A model generated the notes under the pieces. That model made no database searches and was not told where the DNA came from. It saw only the letters and a list, made by a program, of their open reading frames with translations. A DNA stretch of 64,000 nt from WRGT01 sp964450405. GTDB taxonomy: Bacteria; Spirochaetota; UBA4802; UBA5550. The position numbers and the translations under genes were made by a program. This document shows positions 18,082 through 26,162 of the stretch, piece by piece. Every line of letters begins with the position of its first letter. Within the stretch, counting starts at the first letter, position 1. The stretch is taken from contig CAYVCQ010000004.1 in assembly GCA_964450405.1 (NCBI GenBank), forward strand, positions 253,469-317,468. Reading direction: 5' to 3'.

Positions 18082-19412
18082 TTTCTTTTCATCCTGCGAA
18101 GACCGAAATCTGCTGCACGTAGAAGAGGATCGTAAACTTCACTAACCGGAGGTGCATAGGCCATCTCAGTTCTGCTAAGCTCATCCAGTGTAATTCCAAA
18201 CTCAATCGCCATACTTATAATGTTAATTCTCTCAGCAGCACCTTGTTCTCCGGCACACTGAGCACCAAGTATTATCCCTGTATTTTTATCGAATATTATC
18301 TTCACTGTAATTTCGCTGTTGTCCGGATAATAATCCGGCCTTATTTTTGATGTTATCTTCCCCGAGGATGGTTCAAAACCACGATGGGAGGCAATGGAAG
18401 TATTAAAACCTGTACCGGCAATTTCAAATGAACCGATTCTGGTAACAAATGTGCCGGCACTCCCCCGGTATATTTCATTTCCCCCCAGTGCATTAATTGC
18501 AGCAGCAGTTCCCTGCTTGTATGCAGATGTGGCAAGTCTTGATAAAACCGGTTTGCCGTCAACGGAGGAAAAATTTACAATACAATCTCCTGCTGCATAA
18601 ATATCTTTAACTGAAGTCATTAGCATATCATCTGTTTTAATTCCCGAGGGTGATGAATCTATACCTGAGTTAACAGCAAGCAATATATCCGGCCGGAAAC
18701 CTGCAGCAATTATAGCCATATCGGCATGAATAGAAATATCCCGGCAGATAACCTCTTTTAGACATTCATTCCCGGCAATTCCTGTAACGGTTTTTTCTTT
18801 CAGAATCTTTATTCCCGAGCTTACAAGATAGCTCTCAATGTGAGCCGCCATATCCGGATCTAAAATTCCTTTTAAAAGCTGATCCTCCATCTCAATTATA
18901 GTCACATCTTTATTCTGCATACGCAATGCATAGGCGGTTTCTATACCAATAGCACCTCCGCCGATAATAACGCATTTCTCAGAACACTTCATTCTCTCCT
19001 GAATAAATGATAGATCATGTATACCGGCAAATGTAAATGCTGACAAATTTAAATATCTTTCAAGATTCAATATCGGAGGGACAAAGGGTATACAACCCGT
19101 TGTTAAAATCAGTTTATCATAAACTTCTTCCAGATCTCCATTAAGAGTAGAGACAGTTAATTTTTTTTCTTTATGAGAGATTTTCTCAACCCTGCCTCTG
19201 ATTTTTTTTATACCGGATCGCTGAAGATTAAGATTCTGAAGAAGATCTTCATTTTTTACAATACCCTCAAGAGCATAGGGAAGACCGCAAGGATGGAATA
19301 GATCAAAATCTTTAGGATCAATAACTGTAATTTCAGAGGGGATATCGCTTCTCTTTATAGCCATTGCAGCTGCGTAGCCTGCAGAACCGAAACCGCATAT
19401 TACAATTTTCAT
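18078..19412 (-). CDS. FAD-dependent disulfide reductase (CoA-disulfide reductase/Nox-like) heading the glycine-cleavage operon
   Basis: 444 residues. Two-dinucleotide-fold flavoprotein: FAD site VICGFGSAGYAAA at residues 4-16, NAD(P)H site CVIIGGGAIGIETAYAL, second FAD motif DIYAAGDC, and a C-terminal dimerisation domain (IILGAQCAGEQGAAERIN). The redox residue is a single Cys42 in FHPCGLPY, as in CoA-disulfide reductases and NADH oxidases; the CxxxxC pair of dihydrolipoamide dehydrogenase (L protein) is absent. Because it is the first gene of a complete gcv operon and overlaps gcvT, a role in reoxidising the H protein is tempting but unproven; redox protection is the alternative. Confidence 0.88.
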   Translation of the reverse strand: MKIVICGFGSAGYAAAMAIKRSDIPSEITVIDPKDFDLFHPCGLPYALEGIVKNEDLLQNLNLQRSGIKKIRGRVEKISHKEKKLTVSTLNGDLEEVYDKLILTTGCIPFVPPILNLERYLNLSAFTFAGIHDLSFIQERMKCSEKCVIIGGGAIGIETAYALRMQNKDVTIIEMEDQLLKGILDPDMAAHIESYLVSSGIKILKEKTVTGIAGNECLKEVICRDISIHADMAIIAAGFRPDILLAVNSGIDSSPSGIKTDDMLMTSVKDIYAAGDCIVNFSSVDGKPVLSRLATSAYKQGTAAAINALGGNEIYRGSAGTFVTRIGSFEIAGTGFNTSIASHRGFEPSSGKITSKIRPDYYPDNSEITVKIIFDKNTGIILGAQCAGEQGAAERINIISMAIEFGITLDELSRTEMAYAPPVSEVYDPLLRAADFGLRRMKRK

Positions 19413-19418
19413 ACTGAC

Positions 19419-19474
19419 TCCGGATATAATTTTATTCTTTATTATACTATAATATATCCGGAATGATTTTTCAA
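19419..19474 (-). promoter_or_regulatory. Glycine-cleavage operon promoter with overlapping inverted repeat
   Basis: Minus strand: -35 TTGAAA (19469-19474), 17-base spacer, -10 TATAGT (19446-19451). A perfect 10-base inverted repeat TCCGGATATA / TATATCCGGA has one arm in the spacer (19453-19462) and the other in the leader (19419-19428), centred on the expected transcription start. This geometry suits a repressor operator or a short leader hairpin. The downstream arm also supplies part of the ribosome site (CCGGAG). No glycine riboswitch is visible. Confidence 0.75.
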
Positions 19475-19593
19475 TTCACAGAGGAGTTTTATTTACAGAA
19501 TTTCAGAGAGGGATAAAAAGCAATTAATTTGACATAACTTCTTATATTAAAAATAGTTCGGTTTGGACATAACTGACATTTGTGTATGTCACT

Positions 19594-19974
19594 TCACCAT
19601 ATCACGGTAACTTCTTTAACTTCCTGAAAACGTTCATCACTTGAAATGATAGGAACATCAAGCCATAGTGCAGAAGCCAATATCATTCTGTCGTGCAGTT
19701 CATAGAATTTTATACTTTCTGCTTTATGAATAATTTCAGGTGTTAAGTCAATTAGTGAATAAAGGGATGATGTATTAATTCTTTCCATAGTATCTGAGAG
19801 GTTTATCTTTATCCTTTTCTTTTCCGACAGATAAAGTATTTCCATAAGACTGATAACGGATATATGAAAGATGTGGCTGGTTTCAGCGTTCAGTATTTCC
19901 TGTGCATTAGCACCTATAGTTCCACTGTCACTGAAATGACGTATGATTGTTACTGTATCTAGAAGGTATTGCAT
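19594..19974 (-). CDS. PIN-domain toxin (VapC-like)
   Basis: 126 residues with a PIN nuclease fold. Acidic residues of the active site are in place: Asp6 in YLLDTVTI, Glu near 45 in SLMEILYL, Asp near 95 in ELHDRMILASAL and Asp near 113 in SSDERF. Toxins of this family cut RNA, often initiator tRNA or rRNA. The start abuts the stop of the putative antitoxin directly, the usual arrangement of a vapBC pair. LxxHDRxIxASA-type wording fits the subgroup often found with short non-AbrB antitoxins. Confidence 0.88.
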   Translation of the reverse strand: MQYLLDTVTIIRHFSDSGTIGANAQEILNAETSHIFHISVISLMEILYLSEKKRIKINLSDTMERINTSSLYSLIDLTPEIIHKAESIKFYELHDRMILASALWLDVPIISSDERFQEVKEVTVIW

Positions 19975-20226
19975 CTAAATCTTTTTATTCAGCACTGTGC
20001 TTGACAGGTTTTTTCGTAAGTCCTGAATTTCAGTTTCCAGGTCTGTTAAATTTGCAAATCCTTTACCCTTCCAAATACCTTTAAGGCTAATAGGTTTCGG
20101 TTTATTAACATCAGCCTGGTTTAAAATAGTTTCTATATATATTTTAACTTCGTCCAGTTTGCTTTCGGGAATAAGATTAATTTCCTTCTGGATAGTCATT
20201 CTTTTAACAGTATTTGTATGCATCAT
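19975..20226 (-). CDS. Putative antitoxin of the PIN-domain toxin
   Basis: 83 residues. The N-terminal third (MTIQKEINLIPESKLDEVKIYIETIL) is a short helix-rich segment of the kind seen in small antitoxins with a DUF2281-like start, and the C-terminal half (SLKGIWKGKGF, ETEIQDLRKN) probably wraps the toxin. Two consecutive ATG codons at 20226 and 20223 follow TAGGGGAATT; either can be used. Assignment rests on position and size more than on similarity. Confidence 0.75.
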   Translation of the reverse strand: MMHTNTVKRMTIQKEINLIPESKLDEVKIYIETILNQADVNKPKPISLKGIWKGKGFANLTDLETEIQDLRKNLSSTVLNKKI

Positions 20227-20248
20227 AATTCCCCTATCTACGGATTAA

Positions 20249-20275
20249 AGTATATAGAATATAGTCAAATGTCAA
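20249..20275 (-). promoter_or_regulatory. Probable toxin-antitoxin promoter
   Basis: Minus strand: -35 TTGACA (20270-20275) and -10 TATACT (20249-20254) separated by 15 bases, shorter than ideal. The intervening TATATAGAATATA is partly palindromic and may be the autoregulatory operator. Confidence 0.45.
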
Positions 20276-20288
20276 TTATTTTCTATAA

Positions 20289-20510
20289 AGTGTTACTGAA
20301 GATCTCCGGAACGTTAGCCGCAAATTTGCCATCTATTGTTCTACAATTATTCGAAATGGGGAACCTGTTCTTTGGAGTTTTGATTTTACCCGTCCGGTGT
20401 TTGGAGATGATTTGTTGTATTGTGATACGAACTTCCATATAAAACATTTTATCTTCACAAAACTTACTCAACAACGGACTTCTAACCGACTAGTTAGGAT
20501 AGTAAACTGA
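20289..20510 (+). other. Unassigned open stretch between two minus-strand genes
   Basis: The plus strand is open for 73 codons from after a TAA (20286-20288) to TGA at 20508 and has protein-like composition (IIRNGEPVLWSFDFTRPVFGD), but it has no start codon or ribosome site. A 63-codon minus-strand ORF overlaps it. It may be a gene fragment; I recognise nothing in it. A short TCTAAC/GTTAGGA hairpin lies at 20481-20499. Confidence 0.25.
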
Positions 20511-20521
20511 CCTTCATTTCG

Positions 20522-21058
20522 CTATAAAGCATCGACATCTTTAAACACCTCAACTTTAATAAGCTCATTCTTTTCATTAAAAACAAAATATGCTACGACA
20601 TCAACTCTAAAAGGGAATCCTCTGTAACCCCCCATATCAACTCGTAAAAATCTACTACCAACTGGTTTATCTTTTTTATTATATATCTCTGATTCATCAC
20701 CATGTACATATGAACCAGGGAAATCAAATTCTATTTTATAGTTTTTCTTTTGAATATAATTAACGACACTATCTATATTTGTACCCATTTTCATTTCATA
20801 TATAAGCACATATTCAATAAACTCTTTTGGAAGTCTTAATACTGGTCTGTTTAATACTATAATCAAAAATACAACTCCGACTATTGAAACAAGAATTAGT
20901 TTAAATTTGTTATTTCCCACCCGAAGTTCCTTTCTTTTCAGTGAAATTTTAGACACTAACTGTTTTTCCAGACTTGCCGAGGGAGTGTCTAATGCTTCTC
21001 CAAGACCACCTACTATTTGATTAAACTCATCCTCCAGTTTTTTTAGGATCTGTAACAA
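20522..21058 (-). CDS. Hypothetical membrane-anchored protein, 178 aa
   Basis: The N-terminal 50 residues are cytoplasmic-looking (LKKLEDEFNQIVGGLGE), followed by one transmembrane helix (FKLILVSIVGVVFLIIVLN, about 53-71) and a 105-residue outer domain with mixed strand pattern ending FNEKNELIKVEVFKDVDAL. The last part (GYRGFPFRVDVVAYFVFNE) recalls small secreted domains that predict a folded beta unit. No family recognised. It stands between the toxin-antitoxin pair and the glycan operon and could be accessory. Start at the ATG at 21058 lacks a strong ribosome site. Confidence 0.6.
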   Translation of the reverse strand: MLQILKKLEDEFNQIVGGLGEALDTPSASLEKQLVSKISLKRKELRVGNNKFKLILVSIVGVVFLIIVLNRPVLRLPKEFIEYVLIYEMKMGTNIDSVVNYIQKKNYKIEFDFPGSYVHGDESEIYNKKDKPVGSRFLRVDMGGYRGFPFRVDVVAYFVFNEKNELIKVEVFKDVDAL

Positions 21059-21147
21059 GATCTACAAAGTTAGAATCTATTGTAATCCCACCATGAAATC
21101 CTATATCGCTTGTACCGTATTACGCATCAGGTATCACCTCATGGGAA

Positions 21148-22980
21148 CTATTCCAGAATTTTCTCTCTTTTAAAAACTTCAGTTGCAATACGCCAGTAAC
21201 CGTCTATACCCTCTTTCTTCTTGAGATAATACCACCATTCTGCACCCCATAGATAATATGTATCATAGCGGCATTCCAATGCATAGTTTACATTTTCTCT
21301 AAAGTGTTTCATAGAGAAATTCTTCATCTGTTCTTCCAGGGTCATTTCGAAAATCTGCTTATCGCCCCATGGCTCTGTTCCAAGTTCAATAATAATAAAG
21401 TTCTGATCAGGTTTGCCGGTAAAAAATTTTACAATATCGCGCTTAAGAGGATATATCTCCGGTGTAATGGGATAAGTAAATTCACCGAAAAACCGGCTAT
21501 TCACTTTGCGATACAGTGTAGTTCCGAAAATATTTCCCCTCGATGCGGCCCTGTACCAGTCTCCGAATTCTCCTCCGTCAGTTAAAAGTATCTTTCTGCC
21601 TGGATCAAGATTCCTCACAGTATCTATTTCTGAAGCGATAAGTTTTTTATCTATCTTAGGGCATTCTCCAAACCTTAAAAATGGTTCATTCTCCACCTGC
21701 CAGTAAAGAATATTCCGATAACCGCGGTAACGTTTCACCACTCGTTTTATATATGGCAAAAGATCTTTTTTCGGATTTGCCCATTTAGGAATATGACATT
21801 CGGGCCATCTTGGAACACGCTGACCTACTGCTAAAATTACAGGCGTTTTATATTCGGCGGCTATACGCATCTGAAGATCGAGGCTGCTGAAATCATACTC
21901 CCCCTTTCTTTCTTCAATTCTGTCCCAATATGCAACAAGTCGAACTCCCTGAGGTTTAAGATCTTTCAGTATAGCCCTGAGAGTTTCACCCGTATTTAAC
22001 CCGAGATCCTCTGCCATCATATCCGAGAAAGTCACTCCCCAGGTAACATCTACAGTCCGTGGAAGAGGAATATTCTCGTAATAACTCTGTATTCCCAGAA
22101 TTGAAAGCCCGCCTACTATAAAAATCGTAGCTATTGCCTTTGCGAATATTTTTGACCCCTTTACAGATTCTTTTAACAAATCCGGCCGTATTTTTGTAAC
22201 CAGAAATGCCAGAAAGAAAACAAGTACATATCTGAATCCATTAATTGATTCTATTATTGCAGGATGCTTTTCAAGTTTGATCGCATAGAAAAGAAGAATA
22301 GATCCTGATCCTGCGAGAATTCTACTGGTGAAATAGAGAATTCTATTCCCTGATGTTGTACCCTTTGATGTTGATAAGATCCCTTTGCGCAGAGCCGGTA
22401 CTGCAAGCATCGAGAGTCCAAGTATCAGTGTTGCTGTTTTCATAAGAGCATAAGCAGTGGAAAAGTTTGCGGTATGTTCAAAAACAATTTTTTCAAGAAT
22501 ATTTGTACTACCGGTAAGAAGCGATGCAAGAATAGTCCATGGTAGAAGTTCTTTCAGGTGAGCTCTTTCGGAAAAGAAAAGGGTAAATCCTCCCATAAGC
22601 AGAAGTGAAAAACCTATCGCTTCAGAGGAATTCAGTGAACTAAGTACAAAAAACTCACCGAGAAGAAAAGTAGCAAGAGGAGCAAATCCTCCCACTACTG
22701 GAACAGCCTCCGAGGCTTCACCTCTTGACAAAACCTGATAGTAGCATATAAGCATAAGAATAAAAGAGAGTGCTGCAAGAAATACAATACCGATTGTCCT
22801 GATATCCGGAGCCTTAAACCCGAAAAGGAAAAATACCATTCCAAAGCTTCCCATTACCGTTATCCAGAAAACATATGGAACAACCTTGATCTCTCCATGT
22901 TCACCGAAAAATATTTTATCTACAATTAAAGATACACCGAAAAAAACCTGAGCGATAAATGCCGCTAAAACACCTGTCAT
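21148..22980 (-). CDS. Fusion of EamA/DMT-type membrane domain with clan-A glycoside hydrolase
   Basis: 610 residues. Residues 1-290 form about ten transmembrane helices in the two-fold arrangement of the drug/metabolite transporter superfamily (GVLAAFIAQVFFGVSLIVDK at the start; repeated with TILASLLTGSTNILEKIVF). After TM10 (SILGIQSYY, about 300) a TIM-barrel domain begins: WGVTFSDMMAEDLGLN, VRLVAYWDRIEERKGEYDF, VPRWPECHIPKW. The acid/base Glu432 is in YWQVENEPF and the likely nucleophile Glu532 in IIIELGTEPWG, so the barrel looks active. It starts 2 bases after the GH1 gene stops. The topology would put the glycosidase on one face of the inner membrane; with ten helices both ends share a side, most likely cytoplasmic unless an extra pass exists (the hydrophobic stretch near 280-300 may provide it). 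Confidence 0.85.
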   Translation of the reverse strand: MTGVLAAFIAQVFFGVSLIVDKIFFGEHGEIKVVPYVFWITVMGSFGMVFFLFGFKAPDIRTIGIVFLAALSFILMLICYYQVLSRGEASEAVPVVGGFAPLATFLLGEFFVLSSLNSSEAIGFSLLLMGGFTLFFSERAHLKELLPWTILASLLTGSTNILEKIVFEHTANFSTAYALMKTATLILGLSMLAVPALRKGILSTSKGTTSGNRILYFTSRILAGSGSILLFYAIKLEKHPAIIESINGFRYVLVFFLAFLVTKIRPDLLKESVKGSKIFAKAIATIFIVGGLSILGIQSYYENIPLPRTVDVTWGVTFSDMMAEDLGLNTGETLRAILKDLKPQGVRLVAYWDRIEERKGEYDFSSLDLQMRIAAEYKTPVILAVGQRVPRWPECHIPKWANPKKDLLPYIKRVVKRYRGYRNILYWQVENEPFLRFGECPKIDKKLIASEIDTVRNLDPGRKILLTDGGEFGDWYRAASRGNIFGTTLYRKVNSRFFGEFTYPITPEIYPLKRDIVKFFTGKPDQNFIIIELGTEPWGDKQIFEMTLEEQMKNFSMKHFRENVNYALECRYDTYYLWGAEWWYYLKKKEGIDGYWRIATEVFKREKILE

Positions 22981-22982
22981 AT

Positions 22983-24215
22983 TTATATTCCTTTCTCAAT
23001 TATTTCTCTGTACCTGTCGCATGATTCAATTCTGATTTTACGTGTAAGATCTTTACGGTCAATTGAAATCAGTCCGAACCTTGGCCAGAAACCCTTATCC
23101 CACTCGAAGTTATCCATAAGCGACCAGTGGAAATAACCCCTCACATCAACTCCGTTATCCATAGCTTTCATAATACTTCTCATTGAAACTTCTATGAACC
23201 ATGCACGTTTCTTATCTTCAGCATCTGCAAGTCCGTTTTCAGTTATATAAACAGGGAGATTGTAATCTTTAAGACGATTAAGAACATTTTCTATCCCTTG
23301 AGGATAGAGTTCCCATCCAAGATCTGATTCAGATGATTTTCTATTTTTATTAAAACCGTAATTAATCCGGTTGTGAAAATAGTAATTTACTCCGATGTAA
23401 TCGATCTTTGATTTAACATGATTAAGAAAGAACCTGTTCCATAAACGCTCGGATAAAGATGCTATTGCTTTATTAATAAAGCCCCGGCCAGCTTCAAAAT
23501 AAGTCATATTGCAGGCCGGACCAATCATTGAATCGGGTATGCGCTTCTTTATTTCATCATAGGCAAGTATATGCGATTTGATAAGAGATTTCATTGCACG
23601 CTTATATGACAGCAGCCCTTTTTTTTCAGGAGGCCAGATCCCGCGAAGGTAACTGTTTAGAGAATAGATCTCAGGTTCGTTAATTGTGATAAAAAACTTA
23701 ACATGTCCGGAAAATTCATCGGCAAGTTTTGCAGTATATTTCGCAAAGAGTTCAGGGAATTCAGGATGAGAAACTCCTCCCATCTCTGAAAGCCATAAAG
23801 GAAGAGTCCAGTGCCATATGGTTACAAACGGCTCTATATCTCTTTCACGCAATGCGGAGATCATTTTGTTGTAATGCTTCAGCTGATCCGCATCCCATAC
23901 TCCTCTTTCTGGTTCTATTCTTGACCATTCAATGGAAAAGCGGTAAGCATTTATTCCTATTTTTTTTGCAACATCAAAATCTTCTTTATAACGCGAGTAG
24001 TGGTCAGCAGCAATATCTGAAATGTAATTTGCCGGCGTAAGGGCTTCTGATTTAATCAGATCCCATGATTCAAGATTGCTGAATTTCACAGATTCATCAG
24101 CAAGCCTTTTTGCGTTTCTTTTTTCCCATTCACTCCAGTCATTAATACATCCACCTTCAACCTGGTGGGAGGATGTCGATGCTCCAAAATAAAAATTATC
24201 GGGGAATTTTTTCAT
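22983..24215 (-). CDS. GH1 family beta-glycosidase
   Basis: 410 residues, a little short for GH1 (usually 440-480). N-terminal signature FPDNFYFGASTSSHQVEGG; acid/base Glu180 in FITINEPEIYS; nucleophile Glu326 in VYITENGLAD; HWSLMDNFEWDKGFWPRFGL binds the sugar. No signal peptide, so cytoplasmic. It hydrolyses beta-linked glucosides or galactosides; which one is not readable. It is followed at 2 bases by the EamA-glycosidase fusion, so the two form an operon for handling a glycan. Confidence 0.93.
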   Translation of the reverse strand: MKKFPDNFYFGASTSSHQVEGGCINDWSEWEKRNAKRLADESVKFSNLESWDLIKSEALTPANYISDIAADHYSRYKEDFDVAKKIGINAYRFSIEWSRIEPERGVWDADQLKHYNKMISALRERDIEPFVTIWHWTLPLWLSEMGGVSHPEFPELFAKYTAKLADEFSGHVKFFITINEPEIYSLNSYLRGIWPPEKKGLLSYKRAMKSLIKSHILAYDEIKKRIPDSMIGPACNMTYFEAGRGFINKAIASLSERLWNRFFLNHVKSKIDYIGVNYYFHNRINYGFNKNRKSSESDLGWELYPQGIENVLNRLKDYNLPVYITENGLADAEDKKRAWFIEVSMRSIMKAMDNGVDVRGYFHWSLMDNFEWDKGFWPRFGLISIDRKDLTRKIRIESCDRYREIIEKGI

Positions 24216-24582
24216 TTATTACCTGTTCTAATTTTAAAATTTCTTTATTATCTGAATTATTTTTCTTTTGTCAAGAGAATAACCAACGAGGTATTTATTT
24301 CATTATCTCTATTATAAGAGCACCAGAACTGATGCATCGGCTCAACGGAACACTATAACACTTGCTTTTGAACAGTTATATAAAAGATAATTTTCAATAA
24401 CATTTTTTTATTGCACTTTTATATATCTGATTAAGAATACCGATAACTATATTAAGTAAATAAACTGTAGTTCGAAATAAACCTCTGGTTATTTTTATTT
24501 CCCACGCAATGCAAGGAAGTTTAAATGGATTTCACCACAAGTTTAGAATAATTACAGAAAATCATTAAGACCGGATATAAAC
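24216..24582. other. Divergent intergenic region
   Basis: It separates the GH1 operon from the plus-strand HD-domain gene and carries the GH1 promoter at 24247-24274. On the plus side the ribosome site for 24583 is weak (GACCGGATATAAAC). No repeat or RNA gene is visible. Confidence 0.45.
24247..24274 (-). promoter_or_regulatory. Sigma70-type promoter of the GH1/fusion operon
   Basis: Minus strand: consensus -35 TTGACA (24269-24274), 16-base spacer, -10 GATAAT (24247-24252), about 30 bases upstream of the GH1 start. Confidence 0.65.
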
Positions 24583-26010
24583 ATGGCAGATAACAGTACA
24601 GTCCTTTACAACGGTTCAGTGGAACTGATTAAAATTGAAACCGATGTATTGATTGCAAATTTAGCGGATATATTCTCGAGCAAGATTGCCATATTCAGAT
24701 ATAATAATGAACACAATCTTGTAACAATCCCTATCTCTGTCCTTGAAGAACTGCTGAGCGATTCATTCTCGAAAGAAACCGTTTTTTATATAGAAAAAAA
24801 CTGGCAGCCGAAGATAAAGAAATTTATTGATTCAGTTCAATCCGCAAAAGCTGCAAAACCCGGATTTCCCGGCAAATCAGCAATCATGACTCCTCTTGAA
24901 AAGTACGGCGATACCAACGAAATGATGAAGAAGTACAACCTTATGTCAATCGAAGAAAGGGAGGAGATTCTAGACAAAAGTATTGAAAGTCTCCACGAGC
25001 TGCAGAGTAAAAAAACCATCATTGATATAGATTCAATTGTTAAAATGGTAGATGTCATAGCCAATACTTTCTATGCAAATTATGCGAACCTTGACGACAA
25101 CCTGTCTTCGGAAAATGTAAAAAACAACATCCATGGAATATTTGTAAAGACAGAATGGGTAACACAGACTATAATAGAACTCTTTAAAAATAACGGATCT
25201 GTCTATCAGAGTTTTCAGGAAATCGACCAGATATCGACAGGATCATATACAATCGATAACATGAGTAGAGGACTTTTATGGTTCATCGGATTCTCTCTTT
25301 TTTATAATGACTATATAGATCAGGGTCTTGTCACAAAAAAAATCAGAGGCGAGTTTAAAGACAAGTATTCCCGCTATTACAAAAAAAGACTGCATGATGA
25401 TATGACAAGCATTGAAAGAATCATAAAAGGAGGATTGAAAAAAATCGAAGTCGATAAAGATCTGCCTCTTTATGCAATTGGTGCTCTACTCTATGATATC
25501 GGGAAGATACCATTCATCGGTTACCACGATGGAGATGATGAATATGACGAAAGTGTTGTTAAGATGCATGTACTTCTTGGCTACAATATGATACTCAAAA
25601 CAAAAAAGTATCCGTTCACAGTAGCGGCAATGGCGGCGTTTCATCATGAATATTATGGCGGGAAAGGAAGCTATAATTTTACTAATCCGATAATTTCAAA
25701 GCTGAACCAGAAGAAAAGGACTGATGACAAAGTTCAGTATTTTATTACTTACGACGAAAAAGAGTTCAAGGATGGAGTAGCGCTTGCATTTTTCCCGTGT
25801 AAAATAATCGAAATAATAGACATTTACAACGCCTTGACACACAGTAAAAGACATTCGCATTTTGAAGCAATGACAATACTGAAGAAATCATTTATCGCTC
25901 ATAATTTCAAAATAGATCCGTTAATTTTTGAAATATTTCTTGAATTCAAACAGAAGTGCGGACTCATTACCGCTGGCGAACGTAAAGATATAGATGCTAT
26001 AATTTATTAA
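24583..26010 (+). CDS. HD-domain protein with altered metal-binding motif
   Basis: 475 residues, soluble. Residues 1-290 are helical and unrecognised; residues 295-440 follow the HD-GYP/HD phosphohydrolase pattern. The usual HDIGK is YDIGK (GALLYDIGKIPF, about 300-311), so one metal ligand is lost; the later FHHEYYGGKGSYN corresponds to HHExxDGxGYP with GYP degraded; IIEIIDIYNALTHS matches the conserved DxYDALT helix. HD-GYP proteins cleave cyclic di-GMP; this variant may bind it without cleaving it, or act on another ligand. It is monocistronic and next to two kinases only loosely. Confidence 0.8.
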   Translation: MADNSTVLYNGSVELIKIETDVLIANLADIFSSKIAIFRYNNEHNLVTIPISVLEELLSDSFSKETVFYIEKNWQPKIKKFIDSVQSAKAAKPGFPGKSAIMTPLEKYGDTNEMMKKYNLMSIEEREEILDKSIESLHELQSKKTIIDIDSIVKMVDVIANTFYANYANLDDNLSSENVKNNIHGIFVKTEWVTQTIIELFKNNGSVYQSFQEIDQISTGSYTIDNMSRGLLWFIGFSLFYNDYIDQGLVTKKIRGEFKDKYSRYYKKRLHDDMTSIERIIKGGLKKIEVDKDLPLYAIGALLYDIGKIPFIGYHDGDDEYDESVVKMHVLLGYNMILKTKKYPFTVAAMAAFHHEYYGGKGSYNFTNPIISKLNQKKRTDDKVQYFITYDEKEFKDGVALAFFPCKIIEIIDIYNALTHSKRHSHFEAMTILKKSFIAHNFKIDPLIFEIFLEFKQKCGLITAGERKDIDAIIY

Positions 26011-26065
26011 ACCATCTGAAAGATTTTTCACTTGTATTTCGTTCTGGTGACTTTTTAACAAATAT

Positions 26066-26134
26066 ATCATCCTCGCGAATGCGGAGATCTATTGTTTTGA
26101 AGAAAGTCGATTCCCGATTTCACGGGAATGAAAT
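26066..26134. repeat. Palindromic intergenic repeat, family A, copy 2
   Basis: The sequence ATCATCCTCGCGAATGCGGA at 26066-26085 and GATTCCCGATTTCACGGGAA at 26109-26128 match the copy at 10768-10834 with a few changes and a similar internal spacing. It lies between the convergent genes ending at 26010 and 26163. Confidence 0.8.
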
Positions 26135-26162
26135 TATCCATAATCAGAGTTTTAATTTTTCT

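Noticed and set aside
19413..19593. Glycine riboswitch ahead of the glycine-cleavage operon
   Set aside because: The leader from the promoter to the ATG is under 30 bases, and nothing upstream resembles the glycine aptamer.
20466..20499. Possible integron attC site (ACTCAAC ... GTTAGGA) beside a toxin-antitoxin pair
   Set aside because: The distance is too short for an attC, the right core ends in A rather than a pyrimidine, and no second site or integrase is nearby.
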